The notes under the pieces: model-generated
What the model was told of the DNA's origin: nothing
The model's database searches: none
Seen by the model: the letters and a program-made list of their open reading frames with translations, nothing else
Shown: piece after piece, positions 35,257 to 43,562 of the stretch
Layout of the letters: every line of letters begins with the position of its first letter
Numbering within the stretch: the first letter of the stretch is position 1
Translations under genes and position numbers: made by a program
Assembly (NCBI GenBank): GCA_900542635.1
Contig: UQOJ01000002.1
Span: 1 to 64,000, forward strand
Origin: an uncultured Collinsella sp.
GTDB lineage: Bacteria > Actinomycetota > Coriobacteriia > Coriobacteriales > Coriobacteriaceae
DNA: 64,000 nt
Direction: 5' to 3'

Positions 35257-37701
35257 GTGAACGCCTTTGACCGCTACGCCCCGTTTATCCAAGACTTCAT
35301 CTACTCCCACGATTGGGATAGCCTGCGCTCCATTCAGGTTGCGGCAGCAGATGCCATCTTTAACACACAAGACAATGTGCTCCTGACGGCATCCACGGCA
35401 TCCGGCAAAACCGAAGCGGCCTTCTTTCCCATCCTGACCGAGTTTTGGGAGAACCCGACCGCAAGCGTTGGCGCCCTCTACATCGGCCCCCTCAAGGCAC
35501 TCATCAATGATCAGTTCGTCCGTCTCAATGACCTGTGCGAAGAGGCCGACATCCCCGTCTGGCACTGGCATGGCGACGTCTCGCAATCGCACAAAGCTAA
35601 GCTCATCAAAAAACCGAGCGGCATCTTGCAGATTACGCCCGAGTCACTCGAGGCGCTCTTAATCCATAAGCACATGGCGATCCCGCGCATGTTTTGCGAC
35701 CTACGCTACGTGGTCATCGATGAGGTCCACTCGCTCATGCGCGGCGATCGAGGCGGGCAAACGCTCTGCCTTATCGAGCGACTCTCGCGCATGGCCGGCG
35801 TGCAGCCTCGCCGCATTGGCCTTTCGGCCACCATCGGGGACCCGGAACGCACGGGTGCCTTTCTCTCACAGGGAACGGGGCGCAACTGTGTTATCCCCCG
35901 CTTTGAAGAACCGCACCGCGTATGGCGCATCTCCATGGAGCACTTCTACAACTCGGGCCCCCAGGCACAGCAGCGGGGATTCATGGGCACAGGTCCTCAA
36001 GAGGCCGAAGTGCTCGCGTGCGAGCGCATCGAGGCAGCGGCATCCGCGGCGCTGCCGGCCGGTGCTCAAGACATGCGTCACAGCGGACAACTCACGCAAG
36101 AGGAGCGCCGCCAACGTCGCGAGCAGGCACGGGGCAAGGCTGCCCCCAAGGACCGTCGCACTTCCTCAGCCCCCGAGGGCGAAGTCGACATCCCGCAGGC
36201 AACCGAACAGGCACTGCTCAACCCCACCGACACCGCACCCGACAACGCCGACCCCGGCATGGGCTACATCTTTGAGCATACCCGCGGCCGCAAGTGCCTG
36301 GTCTTTGCCAACTCGCGCGAGGAGGCAGAGGCCGTGTGCTCCATGTTGCGCAGCTACTGCGAGAGCCGGCACGAGCCAGACCGCTTTCTAATCCATCACG
36401 GCAACCTTTCGGCATCGCTGCGCGAGACGGCCGAGGAGCTCATGCGCGACGAAGAGCAGGCGCAGACGACCGTCACCACCTCCACGCTGGAGCTCGGCAT
36501 TGATATCGGTCGCCTGGAGCGCGCGTTCCAGATTGACGCGCCGTTTACCGTCAGCTCCTTTTTGCAGCGCATGGGGCGCACAGGCCGTCGCGACCTTCCG
36601 CCCGAGATGTGGTTTGTCATGCGCGAGGAAGAACCCGAGCCGCGCACGATGATGCCCGAAACGATACCCTGGAAGCTCCTGCAGGGCATCGCACTCGTAC
36701 AACTCTATCGCGAGGAAAAGTGGGTCGAGCCGCCCGAGCTCGATCGACTCCCCTACAGCCTGCTCTACCACCAGACCATGTCGACGCTCGCCAGCACCGG
36801 CGAGCTCACGCCGGCCGAGCTTGCTCAGCGCGTGCTCACGCTCAGCTATTTCCACCGCGTCTCGGCCGATGACTATCGCGTACTGCTGCGCCACCTCATC
36901 AAGATCGACCACATCCAGGTCACCGAGGGCGGTGGGCTCATCGTGGGTCTCGCGGGCGAGCGCATCATTAACAACTTTAAGTTCTACGCTGTGTTCCAGG
37001 AAAACGAGGAGTTCACCGTTCGCAGCGAGTCGGCCGAGTTGGGCACGATCGTCAATCCGCCACCGCCCGGTGAGCGCATCGCCATAGCCGGGCACTGCTG
37101 GATAGTCGAGGAAGTGGACTGGAAGCGACACACCGTCTTTGCCACGCAAGTCAAAGGTCGTGTGCCGGCATACTTTGGCGACTGCCCCGGCGACATTAAC
37201 ACGCATGTACTCGAGCGCATGCGCAAGGCGCTCAACGAGCACGCGGCATATCCGTACCTCATGGGCAACGCACGGGCACGCCTTGCACAGGCTCGTCATA
37301 CCGCCGAGATTTCGGGTGCGGGGACCAAACCGCTCATCAACCTGGGTGGCGACACCTGGGTGCTCTTCCCCTGGTTGGGCAGCTACGCCTTTCTGGCGCT
37401 CGAACGTATGCTCAAGATTAAGTGTGCCGCGGAGCTGGGCCTTCGCGGGCTCGATCCGTCGCGTCCATACTTTATGCAGTTTAAGATGAAGGCCGACGAG
37501 GAGACGTTCTTTGAGGTGCTCGCAGCCGAGGCCGAAAAGGACTTCGACCCCATCGAGCTCGTCTATCCCGGCGAGGTGCCTTACTTTGATCGTTACGATG
37601 AGTTCGTTCCCGAAGAGCTCGTGCGCAAGGGCTTTGCCGAAGGCGTGCTCGACATCGAAGGCATGAAGCAGCGCGTTCTCGGCTGGCGCGACCACGCCTA
37701 A
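35257..37701 (+). CDS. Lhr/BrxHI-like superfamily 2 DEAD/DEAH helicase
   Basis: An 814-residue helicase. Motif I is ASTASGKTE (about 45-53), motif II DEVH (155-158), motif III SAT (190-192), motif V TSTLELGIDIG (408-418) and motif VI QRMGRTGRR (437-445). A charged insertion (about 280-335, RRQRREQARGKAAPKDR) lies between the two RecA-like folds. Two long C-terminal domains (about 480-814, including FLALERMLKIKCAAELGLRGLDPSRPYFMQFKMKADEE) resemble Lhr-type helicases, as in BREX BrxHI. GTG at 35257 is the likely start because AGGAGG lies five bases upstream; an ATG at 35242 has no such site. It is the third gene of the module, 116 bases behind the ATPase. Confidence 0.86.
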   Translation: MNAFDRYAPFIQDFIYSHDWDSLRSIQVAAADAIFNTQDNVLLTASTASGKTEAAFFPILTEFWENPTASVGALYIGPLKALINDQFVRLNDLCEEADIPVWHWHGDVSQSHKAKLIKKPSGILQITPESLEALLIHKHMAIPRMFCDLRYVVIDEVHSLMRGDRGGQTLCLIERLSRMAGVQPRRIGLSATIGDPERTGAFLSQGTGRNCVIPRFEEPHRVWRISMEHFYNSGPQAQQRGFMGTGPQEAEVLACERIEAAASAALPAGAQDMRHSGQLTQEERRQRREQARGKAAPKDRRTSSAPEGEVDIPQATEQALLNPTDTAPDNADPGMGYIFEHTRGRKCLVFANSREEAEAVCSMLRSYCESRHEPDRFLIHHGNLSASLRETAEELMRDEEQAQTTVTTSTLELGIDIGRLERAFQIDAPFTVSSFLQRMGRTGRRDLPPEMWFVMREEEPEPRTMMPETIPWKLLQGIALVQLYREEKWVEPPELDRLPYSLLYHQTMSTLASTGELTPAELAQRVLTLSYFHRVSADDYRVLLRHLIKIDHIQVTEGGGLIVGLAGERIINNFKFYAVFQENEEFTVRSESAELGTIVNPPPPGERIAIAGHCWIVEEVDWKRHTVFATQVKGRVPAYFGDCPGDINTHVLERMRKALNEHAAYPYLMGNARARLAQARHTAEISGAGTKPLINLGGDTWVLFPWLGSYAFLALERMLKIKCAAELGLRGLDPSRPYFMQFKMKADEETFFEVLAAEAEKDFDPIELVYPGEVPYFDRYDEFVPEELVRKGFAEGVLDIEGMKQRVLGWRDHA

Positions 37702-37790
37702 GACCAGTCTTTTTTGGGACGGGGCTTGTTGAGCTACTTTGGGCATGACCAAGAAGTAGCTAAAAGAGCCCCACCACAAACAGACTGGTC
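37701..37790. repeat. Nested palindrome between convergent helicase and SpeE-like genes
   Basis: Outer arms GACCAGTCT and AGACTGGTC (37702-37710, 37782-37790) enclose GGGGCT/AGCCCC (37721-37726, 37767-37772) and AGCTACTT/AAGTAGCT (37732-37739, 37754-37761), forming one long imperfect hairpin. It starts on the helicase stop codon. It may serve as terminator for both genes. Confidence 0.6.
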
Positions 37791-37803
37791 GCAGGGAGAC
37801 GTG

Positions 37804-38679
37804 CTAGTCGTGGAGAGCAGTGCCGAGGAAGTCGGTGTCGAAGGGCACAGCTTCGGCAAAGACATAGTCGCCGTCGCTGGCGATGAGCAGGTAGTTTTCC
37901 TCGCCGCCGAACTTCGCATCGCCACATGGGACCACCCAGGCATGGGCGAATACCTCGAGTGCCGTGGCAGCGCAGTCGCGCAGGAACGTCACGTCGCTCC
38001 CCTCGTTTGCGCTCACGATATTGGCGACGTAGACGCCACCAACATTTAGGCTGCCCCGCACTAAACGCAACGCCTCAACCGTCGCCAACTCGCGTACGGG
38101 CTCGGCACCGCCAAAGCAATCGCTCACGACCGCGTCATAGCGACGATGGCCCACGCTCGTCACACCCAGATACGAGCGAGCCTCAGCGGTTATCACCCGC
38201 AGGCGATCGCCCGCCGCGCGCTCCAGCTCGTCTAGGTAGAACCAGCGGCGCGCCAGGCGCGTAATCTCTCCGTCATACTCGATGACGTCCATGCGCAAGC
38301 CCTCGTGCGACATCAGGGCGAATTTAGGATAGGCAAACCCGCCGCCGCCCAGCATAAGAATGCGGTCGATACCGTGACCATAAGCGTCGCGCATCGCATC
38401 CTCGGCCTCAAACACGTCGTTAAACGCGCGATAGTACGCAAAGACGGGCTCCGCCCAGCGCTCACCAACGTAACTCGCGCTTTGGTAGACGCCGCCTTGC
38501 ACCAATACGCGGACTTCGTCGCCGCCCTCGTCGTGCACGCGTTTCACACGCGCCAAGCCATTGCGGGTTCGCGCAACCTGCAGACAGGCAGCACGAACAG
38601 CGACAGCGGCCGCACCAAGCGCCGCGGCTCCCAGAGCAACGCCGGCAACGACGCCGGCAGAAACACTCGGCTTGTTCAT
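37804..38679 (-). CDS. Spermidine-synthase-like protein with N-terminal membrane segment
   Basis: A 291-residue protein. One hydrophobic segment near the N-terminus (about 7-32, AGVVAGVALGAAALGAAAVAV) probably anchors it. The rest is a spermidine-synthase-type Rossmann fold, with GIDRILMLGGGGFAYPKFAL and DVIEYDGEITRLARRWFYL (the Glu/Asp that binds the aminopropyl donor or SAM) and YDAVVSDCFGGAEPV in place of the classic DxSDP. It may therefore be a polyamine-like transferase or a SAM methyltransferase relative; the substrate is not evident. It directly follows the elp3 stop codon, with AAGGAG seven bases before the ATG, so it is co-transcribed with elp3. Confidence 0.75.
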   Translation of the reverse strand: MNKPSVSAGVVAGVALGAAALGAAAVAVRAACLQVARTRNGLARVKRVHDEGGDEVRVLVQGGVYQSASYVGERWAEPVFAYYRAFNDVFEAEDAMRDAYGHGIDRILMLGGGGFAYPKFALMSHEGLRMDVIEYDGEITRLARRWFYLDELERAAGDRLRVITAEARSYLGVTSVGHRRYDAVVSDCFGGAEPVRELATVEALRLVRGSLNVGGVYVANIVSANEGSDVTFLRDCAATALEVFAHAWVVPCGDAKFGGEENYLLIASDGDYVFAEAVPFDTDFLGTALHD

Positions 38680-40587
38680 CTAGAGCTCCTTTTGCAGATA
38701 AAGGCCATGGTCATAAAATCCAAGATGGCGATAGTACTCGCGCGTGCCAATCGCGCTAATCACGTTGATACGCGCATAACCCGCATCCCGGGCAATCTCG
38801 CACGCACGCTCTACGAGCAAACGCCCCAACCCGTGATGTTGCGCCGCCTGGCCCTGATCGCCCACGCGCGCCGCCATGCCATACACGTGCACCTCGCGAA
38901 TCATCGCCTCGTCCGGCGTCGTCGGCAACTCGTCCGCATGTGCGGCAACAAACGAATGGTCGGGCAGCGACAACCGCAAAAAGCCCGCGATCTTGCCCCG
39001 CGGCGTCACCCACTGCAAAAAGCGCTCGTGAGTCACCGGCGTCTCGTACGCCACTTCCTCATCAAGAGAAAGCCCATCCAAGTCGGCACCCGCGGTACTG
39101 ATCTCGCGATAGCGAATCTCGCGCACCACTGTGCCTTCTCCACGAGCCGCCAAGCGATTCTCGACGAGCTGACGCAGGTTGGGCTTCTTGTTGCCCACCA
39201 TGATGTCATCGGAGCTAAAGTCGCGGATCATGCGACTGATGCGGCAGAACGCCGGCGTCACCACGATGTCATCGGCCAGTACATCGAGCAGCTCCTCCTC
39301 GGTATAGGGACGCCATTTGCCACGCTCATAGCAGCCCACCAGACGCGAGCCCTCGATGAGTGCACACGGATAGACTTTGACCTCGTCGGGCATAAAGGCC
39401 CCCTCGGTCACAAAGCGCTCGTAGTCGCGCTTGTCCCCTTCGGGCGTGGCGCCCAGCAAGTTGAGCATAAAATGCGCGTGAATCTTAAAGCCAAACAGGC
39501 GCGCAAGCGAAAACGCCCGCTCGATCTGCGCCACCGAAATGCGCCGCTCGTTGATATCGAGCAGGTGCTGGTCGAGGCTCTGGATGCCCATCTGGATCTT
39601 GGTGCAGCCCAGGCGGCGGATAAGCGTGAGGGCCTTCGGCGTTACGGCATCGGGGCGCGTCTCGATAACGAGTCCCACCACGCGATGCTTCGCCGTCTCG
39701 TTGATGCGCTGTTGACGTTCAAGCTCCTCCATCGTTGCCGTCTGCCACTCGGCGACTTCGCCCCACGGCGTACCGGGGCCGTACAGACGACGCACCGCAC
39801 GGTTGTAGCCGCCCACGGCAGCATCCACACGCCCTTGGTCGTCGGCAACGCCGGCAGCAAGCTCGACCTCGTCTGTCGCAATGCCGGCTGCCCGATAGCG
39901 CTCGCGACGCTCCGCTACCACCGGCGGCAGGGCATCGGCGGGAGCGTCATCGAGCAGGCGCCCCGCCTCGGCACGACTGATGCCCGGACGCGCCAACATG
40001 GGGTTTGCCGCCACGCCGGCGACGGCATCGTCATTGAGCGCACGGAAAAGCTCCGACATAAACCACGTCTGATACCCTTCCGGATAGTCGCTCCAGGTGC
40101 CACCGAGCACGATGAGCTCTATCTTATCGGTCGCATGCCCCATCTGCGAAAGCGCCGTCAAACGGGCGCTCACCTGCAGATATGGATCGAAGCAGTTTTG
40201 CTCTGCACGGGCGCACGCCGGCTCGGCGTGCAGATAGCTTTTGGGCATGCGCAGGTCGTTGGGGCAAAACAGGCAATCGCCCGAGCACGGCCACGGCTTG
40301 GTGATGACGGTAATGGTCGCTACGCCCGAAGCCGTGCGACGAGGCTTCATGCGTAGCACCTGCAGCAGTTGACGCTCTAGCTCGGCATCGACATTCCATA
40401 CCGTCCAACGAGCCGGCTCCTCGCGCTTCACCCGCTGGTAAAACGGCAGCAGGCGACGCTTGGCCAGATCGCGCTTGTCGGCACCCTCACGGCGTGCCTC
40501 GGCATGTATCAGTTTGACGAGCGCTTTGTCGTCCACGGTCTCGCCGCGACGCAGAGCCTCGAGTATGTTCAAGATAATCTGTTCCAT
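38680..40587 (-). CDS. Elp3-family tRNA U34 radical SAM / acetyltransferase
   Basis: A 635-residue Elp3 homologue. The radical-SAM cluster motif is CSGDCLFC (Cys101, Cys105, Cys108), followed by the family's LRMPKSYLHAEPACARA and GGTWSDYPEGYQTWF segments, and the C-terminal third is a GNAT acetyltransferase domain (RMIR... to QHHGLGRLLVERACEIARDAGY and EYYRHLGFY). Elp3 makes 5-carboxymethyl-uridine at tRNA wobble position 34 from acetyl-CoA. Bacterial Elp3 works without other Elongator subunits. It is the first gene of a pair with the SpeE-like gene, and a Trm9-like methyltransferase lies 2 kb away on the other strand. Confidence 0.93.
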   Translation of the reverse strand: MEQIILNILEALRRGETVDDKALVKLIHAEARREGADKRDLAKRRLLPFYQRVKREEPARWTVWNVDAELERQLLQVLRMKPRRTASGVATITVITKPWPCSGDCLFCPNDLRMPKSYLHAEPACARAEQNCFDPYLQVSARLTALSQMGHATDKIELIVLGGTWSDYPEGYQTWFMSELFRALNDDAVAGVAANPMLARPGISRAEAGRLLDDAPADALPPVVAERRERYRAAGIATDEVELAAGVADDQGRVDAAVGGYNRAVRRLYGPGTPWGEVAEWQTATMEELERQQRINETAKHRVVGLVIETRPDAVTPKALTLIRRLGCTKIQMGIQSLDQHLLDINERRISVAQIERAFSLARLFGFKIHAHFMLNLLGATPEGDKRDYERFVTEGAFMPDEVKVYPCALIEGSRLVGCYERGKWRPYTEEELLDVLADDIVVTPAFCRISRMIRDFSSDDIMVGNKKPNLRQLVENRLAARGEGTVVREIRYREISTAGADLDGLSLDEEVAYETPVTHERFLQWVTPRGKIAGFLRLSLPDHSFVAAHADELPTTPDEAMIREVHVYGMAARVGDQGQAAQHHGLGRLLVERACEIARDAGYARINVISAIGTREYYRHLGFYDHGLYLQKEL

Positions 40588-40605
40588 GCCCCCATTGTAA
40601 AGGCA

Positions 40606-40639
40606 AAGGCGCCGAAGCCAATCTCGGCTTCGACGCCTT
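40606..40639 (-). terminator. Terminator after the DUF4097 gene
   Basis: A stem of about 14 bases with one bulge (AAGGC plus GCCGAAGCC paired with GGCTTCG plus CGCCTT); the minus-strand transcript continues with TTTGCCTTT. It separates the DUF4097 gene from elp3. Confidence 0.7.
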
Positions 40640-40686
40640 CACCAAACAGCGCGTCTATATCTTCGCCTAGGCTTTCGTCTGCCTCA

Positions 40687-41586
40687 CTACTCCGAATCAA
40701 ACGACATGTCGCCCGAACCGACCTCAAAACGATACGTGGCAGACTTATCGCCGTTATCGAATTCAAGATTCAAAACGGTCTCGCCGTCGTAGCCAAGCGG
40801 AAGGAAATCGCTCTCGAAGTCGCCGCTGCCCAAGGTGAGGCTCGCCTTAAAGCCCGTCGAGTTCGGAACCGTCATCTCCACATCGCCCGAGCCCACGCTC
40901 ACGTCCATCGACTTCGCGGGGGCCTGGTAGAGCTCGAACGTCACATCGCCCGAACCGACCTCGGCATTCAGGGTATCGGTCACGGTACCCGTAAACTCGA
41001 CGTCTCCCGAGTCCAAAGTCAGGTTGAGGTCATGACACGCAATGCCCGCGACCGTCAGATCACCCGATCCCACATTCGCTGTGATGCCCACCATGTTATC
41101 GGCAACATCGCGCGGCAGTTCGACGGTAACCGTGCGGTCAATGGCGCGCTCGTCATCGCAATCGAACTGGCGAATCTTGAGCGTAGAACCCTTGATTTCG
41201 GCCAGGTTCTGGGTTGCCGCATCGAAGGCAACGGTCCCCGTTGCCACGCGACCGCTTTCAATTACGCGCACTGGCCCGCCGGAGACGTGTTTGACCTCGA
41301 CCGTGCCCGACGTCACGTCCAAATCAAGCGATGTGAACGCGTCGGCATCAAACGTTTCGCTCGAAAGCTGTTGAGGCCGAGCGGAATAGTTACCGCTATC
41401 CAAAAGATCGTCCTCGTCAAGCGCATCGTCCATACCAGACAAGCCGGATACAACATCGTCGAGATCCCACGGACCATCAAAATGAATCAATGTCCGCGAA
41501 ACGCCAAAGACAAGCCCAACAATGAGCACAAACGCTCCGATGCCAACACCCAGGCGTACCTTGGATTCATGCGAAAGCTTCATCAT
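40687..41586 (-). CDS. DUF4097-type beta-strand repeat membrane protein
   Basis: A 299-residue protein with one N-terminal membrane helix (about 12-30, LGVGIGAFVLIVGLVFGVS) and an outer domain of short beta repeats. The motif SGD recurs at regular intervals (NVGSGDLTVAG, LDSGDVEFTG, EVGSGDVTFEL, SVGSGDVEMTV, TLGSGDFESDF, EVGSGDMSFDS), as in DUF4097 proteins that form a beta-helix-like stack. The function is unknown; such proteins often travel with a membrane-linked XRE regulator and may act as envelope-stress partners. ATGA overlap couples it to the regulator gene at 41583-42305. Confidence 0.8.
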   Translation of the reverse strand: MMKLSHESKVRLGVGIGAFVLIVGLVFGVSRTLIHFDGPWDLDDVVSGLSGMDDALDEDDLLDSGNYSARPQQLSSETFDADAFTSLDLDVTSGTVEVKHVSGGPVRVIESGRVATGTVAFDAATQNLAEIKGSTLKIRQFDCDDERAIDRTVTVELPRDVADNMVGITANVGSGDLTVAGIACHDLNLTLDSGDVEFTGTVTDTLNAEVGSGDVTFELYQAPAKSMDVSVGSGDVEMTVPNSTGFKASLTLGSGDFESDFLPLGYDGETVLNLEFDNGDKSATYRFEVGSGDMSFDSE

Positions 41587-42305
41587 TCGTCACCCTCTTT
41601 GGCACATGGCTCAGCGGTGGTCGTGGTAGCCACGTCAGCATCGGGTTCCGCAGAAGCATCCTTCCCCTGGGCCTTGATCGCCACCGACGCCGGACCAACC
41701 TGAATATCCCCGCGCGCCCAATCACCATCGAGCGCACGCGCCACCCAGTGATAGATGGGAATCGTAAAGAAGATCAGCGCGGCAAAGGGGCCGGCACCAA
41801 ACAGGAACATCAGCAAAAAGAACAGCAGCCAGCACACGGCCCAATACGGGAACGACTGGAACGGGCCCTTCACCGGAGTCGAGCCAACCGCGGTGCCACT
41901 CGTCGCCTGCGCCGTAGCGGCATTGTCGGCCTGCGCACTCCAGCTTGCCGCTTGCGCCGCCTTGGCCGCAGCATCACTCGCCTGCGTTGCCGCCTCGGTA
42001 GCGCGCGCCGCCGCCTCATGGGTGCGAGCACGCTCTGCCGCCTCGGCCTCGCGCTGACGGGCGCGGTCCTCGTTCTCAAACTCGATATCGTCCTCGATCT
42101 CGTCGCTCGGATTGAGCAGCTCGTCCAGGCTCACGCCATAGAGTTTGGCGAGCGAGATTAGGTTCTCGGTATCGGGCGAGCTCTCCGCGCGCTCCCATTT
42201 ACTGACTGCCTGGCGCGACAGCCCCAGCTTTCGCGCCAGCCCTTCTTGGCTAAAACCCTTGCTGCGACGAAGGTCGGCGAGCCGCTGCGCAGTTTCTACA
42301 TTCAT
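41583..42305 (-). CDS. XRE-family regulator with coiled-coil and membrane segments
   Basis: A 240-residue protein. Residues 5-65 are an XRE helix-turn-helix (RLADLRRSKGFSQEGLARKLGLSRQAVSKWERAESSPDTENLISLAKLYGVSLDELL, split over its two helices). Then comes an Ala/Arg/Glu-rich, probably coiled-coil stretch (about 80-140) and two adjacent membrane helices (about 160-200, WAVCWLLFFLLMFLFGAGPFAALIFFTIPIY) with an Ala-rich tail. It may sense a membrane signal and control its own operon. ATAGGAGG precedes the ATG at 42305. It is coupled to DUF4097 by ATGA. Confidence 0.82.
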   Translation of the reverse strand: MNVETAQRLADLRRSKGFSQEGLARKLGLSRQAVSKWERAESSPDTENLISLAKLYGVSLDELLNPSDEIEDDIEFENEDRARQREAEAAERARTHEAAARATEAATQASDAAAKAAQAASWSAQADNAATAQATSGTAVGSTPVKGPFQSFPYWAVCWLLFFLLMFLFGAGPFAALIFFTIPIYHWVARALDGDWARGDIQVGPASVAIKAQGKDASAEPDADVATTTTAEPCAKEGDE

Positions 42306-42572
42306 GGTTCCTCCTATGTGATGCCAGCCGTGCCGCCGGACCGTTTTTGTTCTTAGGGCGCCTTGCACAGTTAAAAATCTATCCGCCACCGCCAAAAGCA
42401 TGCCACCTATTCTAGTGAGATTTTTGACAACTGGCGGTTGCGGGCACATATGAGCTGCGGAAATGTGTCCAAACAAAGCAATGAGCCGCAGCTCGGTTGT
42501 CCCCGTTGCGGCGTTAACGGTAGTATGGTCATACTGTTTATTCCGCACCGCCAACGGAGGGAGTTCCGCGCC

Positions 42573-43445
42573 GTGAACCGCGATTTCGCCTCATCGCTCA
42601 TCCAGCTCAACAACACGTTCTATCGCGAGCACTCCGCCTCCTTTTCCGATACGCGCCAGGCCCCGTGGCCCGGCTGGGTGCGCACCATGGACATCGCGCT
42701 CGAACAGCTCGACGTCGCCACGATCGAGCATCCCGTCCGCGTCTTCGATCTCGCCTGCGGCAATATGCGATTCGAAAACTTTGCCGCCGGCGGCGCACTT
42801 GCCGCCAAGGGCGTCGACGGCGCAAACCCCTCGGCAGATGCCAGCTGCCCGTTTGAGTTCTATGGCGTCGACTCGTGTCAAGACCTGGCCATCGATGCAC
42901 ATGGCCACGCGCTGCGCATTCCCAACCTGCACTTCCAGGAACTCGACGTGCTCGACGCCCTCATGAAGCTCAACCCCGCCGAAACACCCGACGTGCTTTT
43001 CGACGCCCCGCTCGCCGATATCTCGGTCTGCTTTGGCTTTATGCACCACGTGCCGTCGTGCGAGTACCGCGTACGCGTGCTCGACGCCCTGGTGCGGCAA
43101 ACGCGCCCGGGCGGCATCATCGCCATCAGCTTTTGGGAGTTTATGAACGACGAGCGCATGGCGCGCAAGGCCGTTCGAGCCGAAGCCCGCGCCGAGCTCA
43201 CCCCGCCGTTTGAGGGTTACGATTCCGCGCAGTTTGAAGCCGGCGACCACCTCATTGGCTGGCAAAACGACCGCCACGCCTACCGCTATTGCCATCACTT
43301 TGACGATCAGCAGATCACCGACCTGGTGCGCGGCGTCCGTACGTTCTACAAAAGCGGCGAGGTCCCCGTGCGCGAGCTTGAGCGTTTCCATGCCGACGGT
43401 CGCAGCGGCGAGCTCAACCGTTATGTGATCCTCAAGCGCCTGTAG
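42573..43445 (+). CDS. Trm9-like class I SAM methyltransferase
   Basis: A 290-residue SAM-dependent methyltransferase. The SAM motif is VRVFDLACGNMRF at about residues 50-62, with an acidic loop later (YGVDSCQDLAI), ISVCFGFMHHVPSCEYRVRVLDALVRQTRPGGIIAISFWEF as motifs IV-V, and a YRYCHHF stretch near the C-terminus. The N-terminal signature FYREHSASFSDTRQAPWPGW closely parallels the FSxTRxxxWP signature of Trm9/ALKBH8-type tRNA wobble-uridine methyltransferases. GTG at 42573 follows GGAGGGAG by nine bases. It is a monocistronic gene, divergent from the XRE regulator. A general SAM methyltransferase is certain, the Trm9 relation plausible. Confidence 0.75.
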   Translation: MNRDFASSLIQLNNTFYREHSASFSDTRQAPWPGWVRTMDIALEQLDVATIEHPVRVFDLACGNMRFENFAAGGALAAKGVDGANPSADASCPFEFYGVDSCQDLAIDAHGHALRIPNLHFQELDVLDALMKLNPAETPDVLFDAPLADISVCFGFMHHVPSCEYRVRVLDALVRQTRPGGIIAISFWEFMNDERMARKAVRAEARAELTPPFEGYDSAQFEAGDHLIGWQNDRHAYRYCHHFDDQQITDLVRGVRTFYKSGEVPVRELERFHADGRSGELNRYVILKRL

Positions 43446-43562
43446 GCATCGACGACTCGCCGCCGAGCCGTGCCGCTTCTTTCGGGCAAACTATGCCCAC
43501 CCTTTTCAACCCATTGACGGAACGCGCAGCTATGCGTTCCATATTTATGACCAAGGAGCCTC

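Noticed and set aside
38305..40356. A 683-codon open frame antisense to elp3
   Set aside because: Opposite to a clear Elp3 gene with radical-SAM motifs; Arg/His-rich with no recognisable domains.
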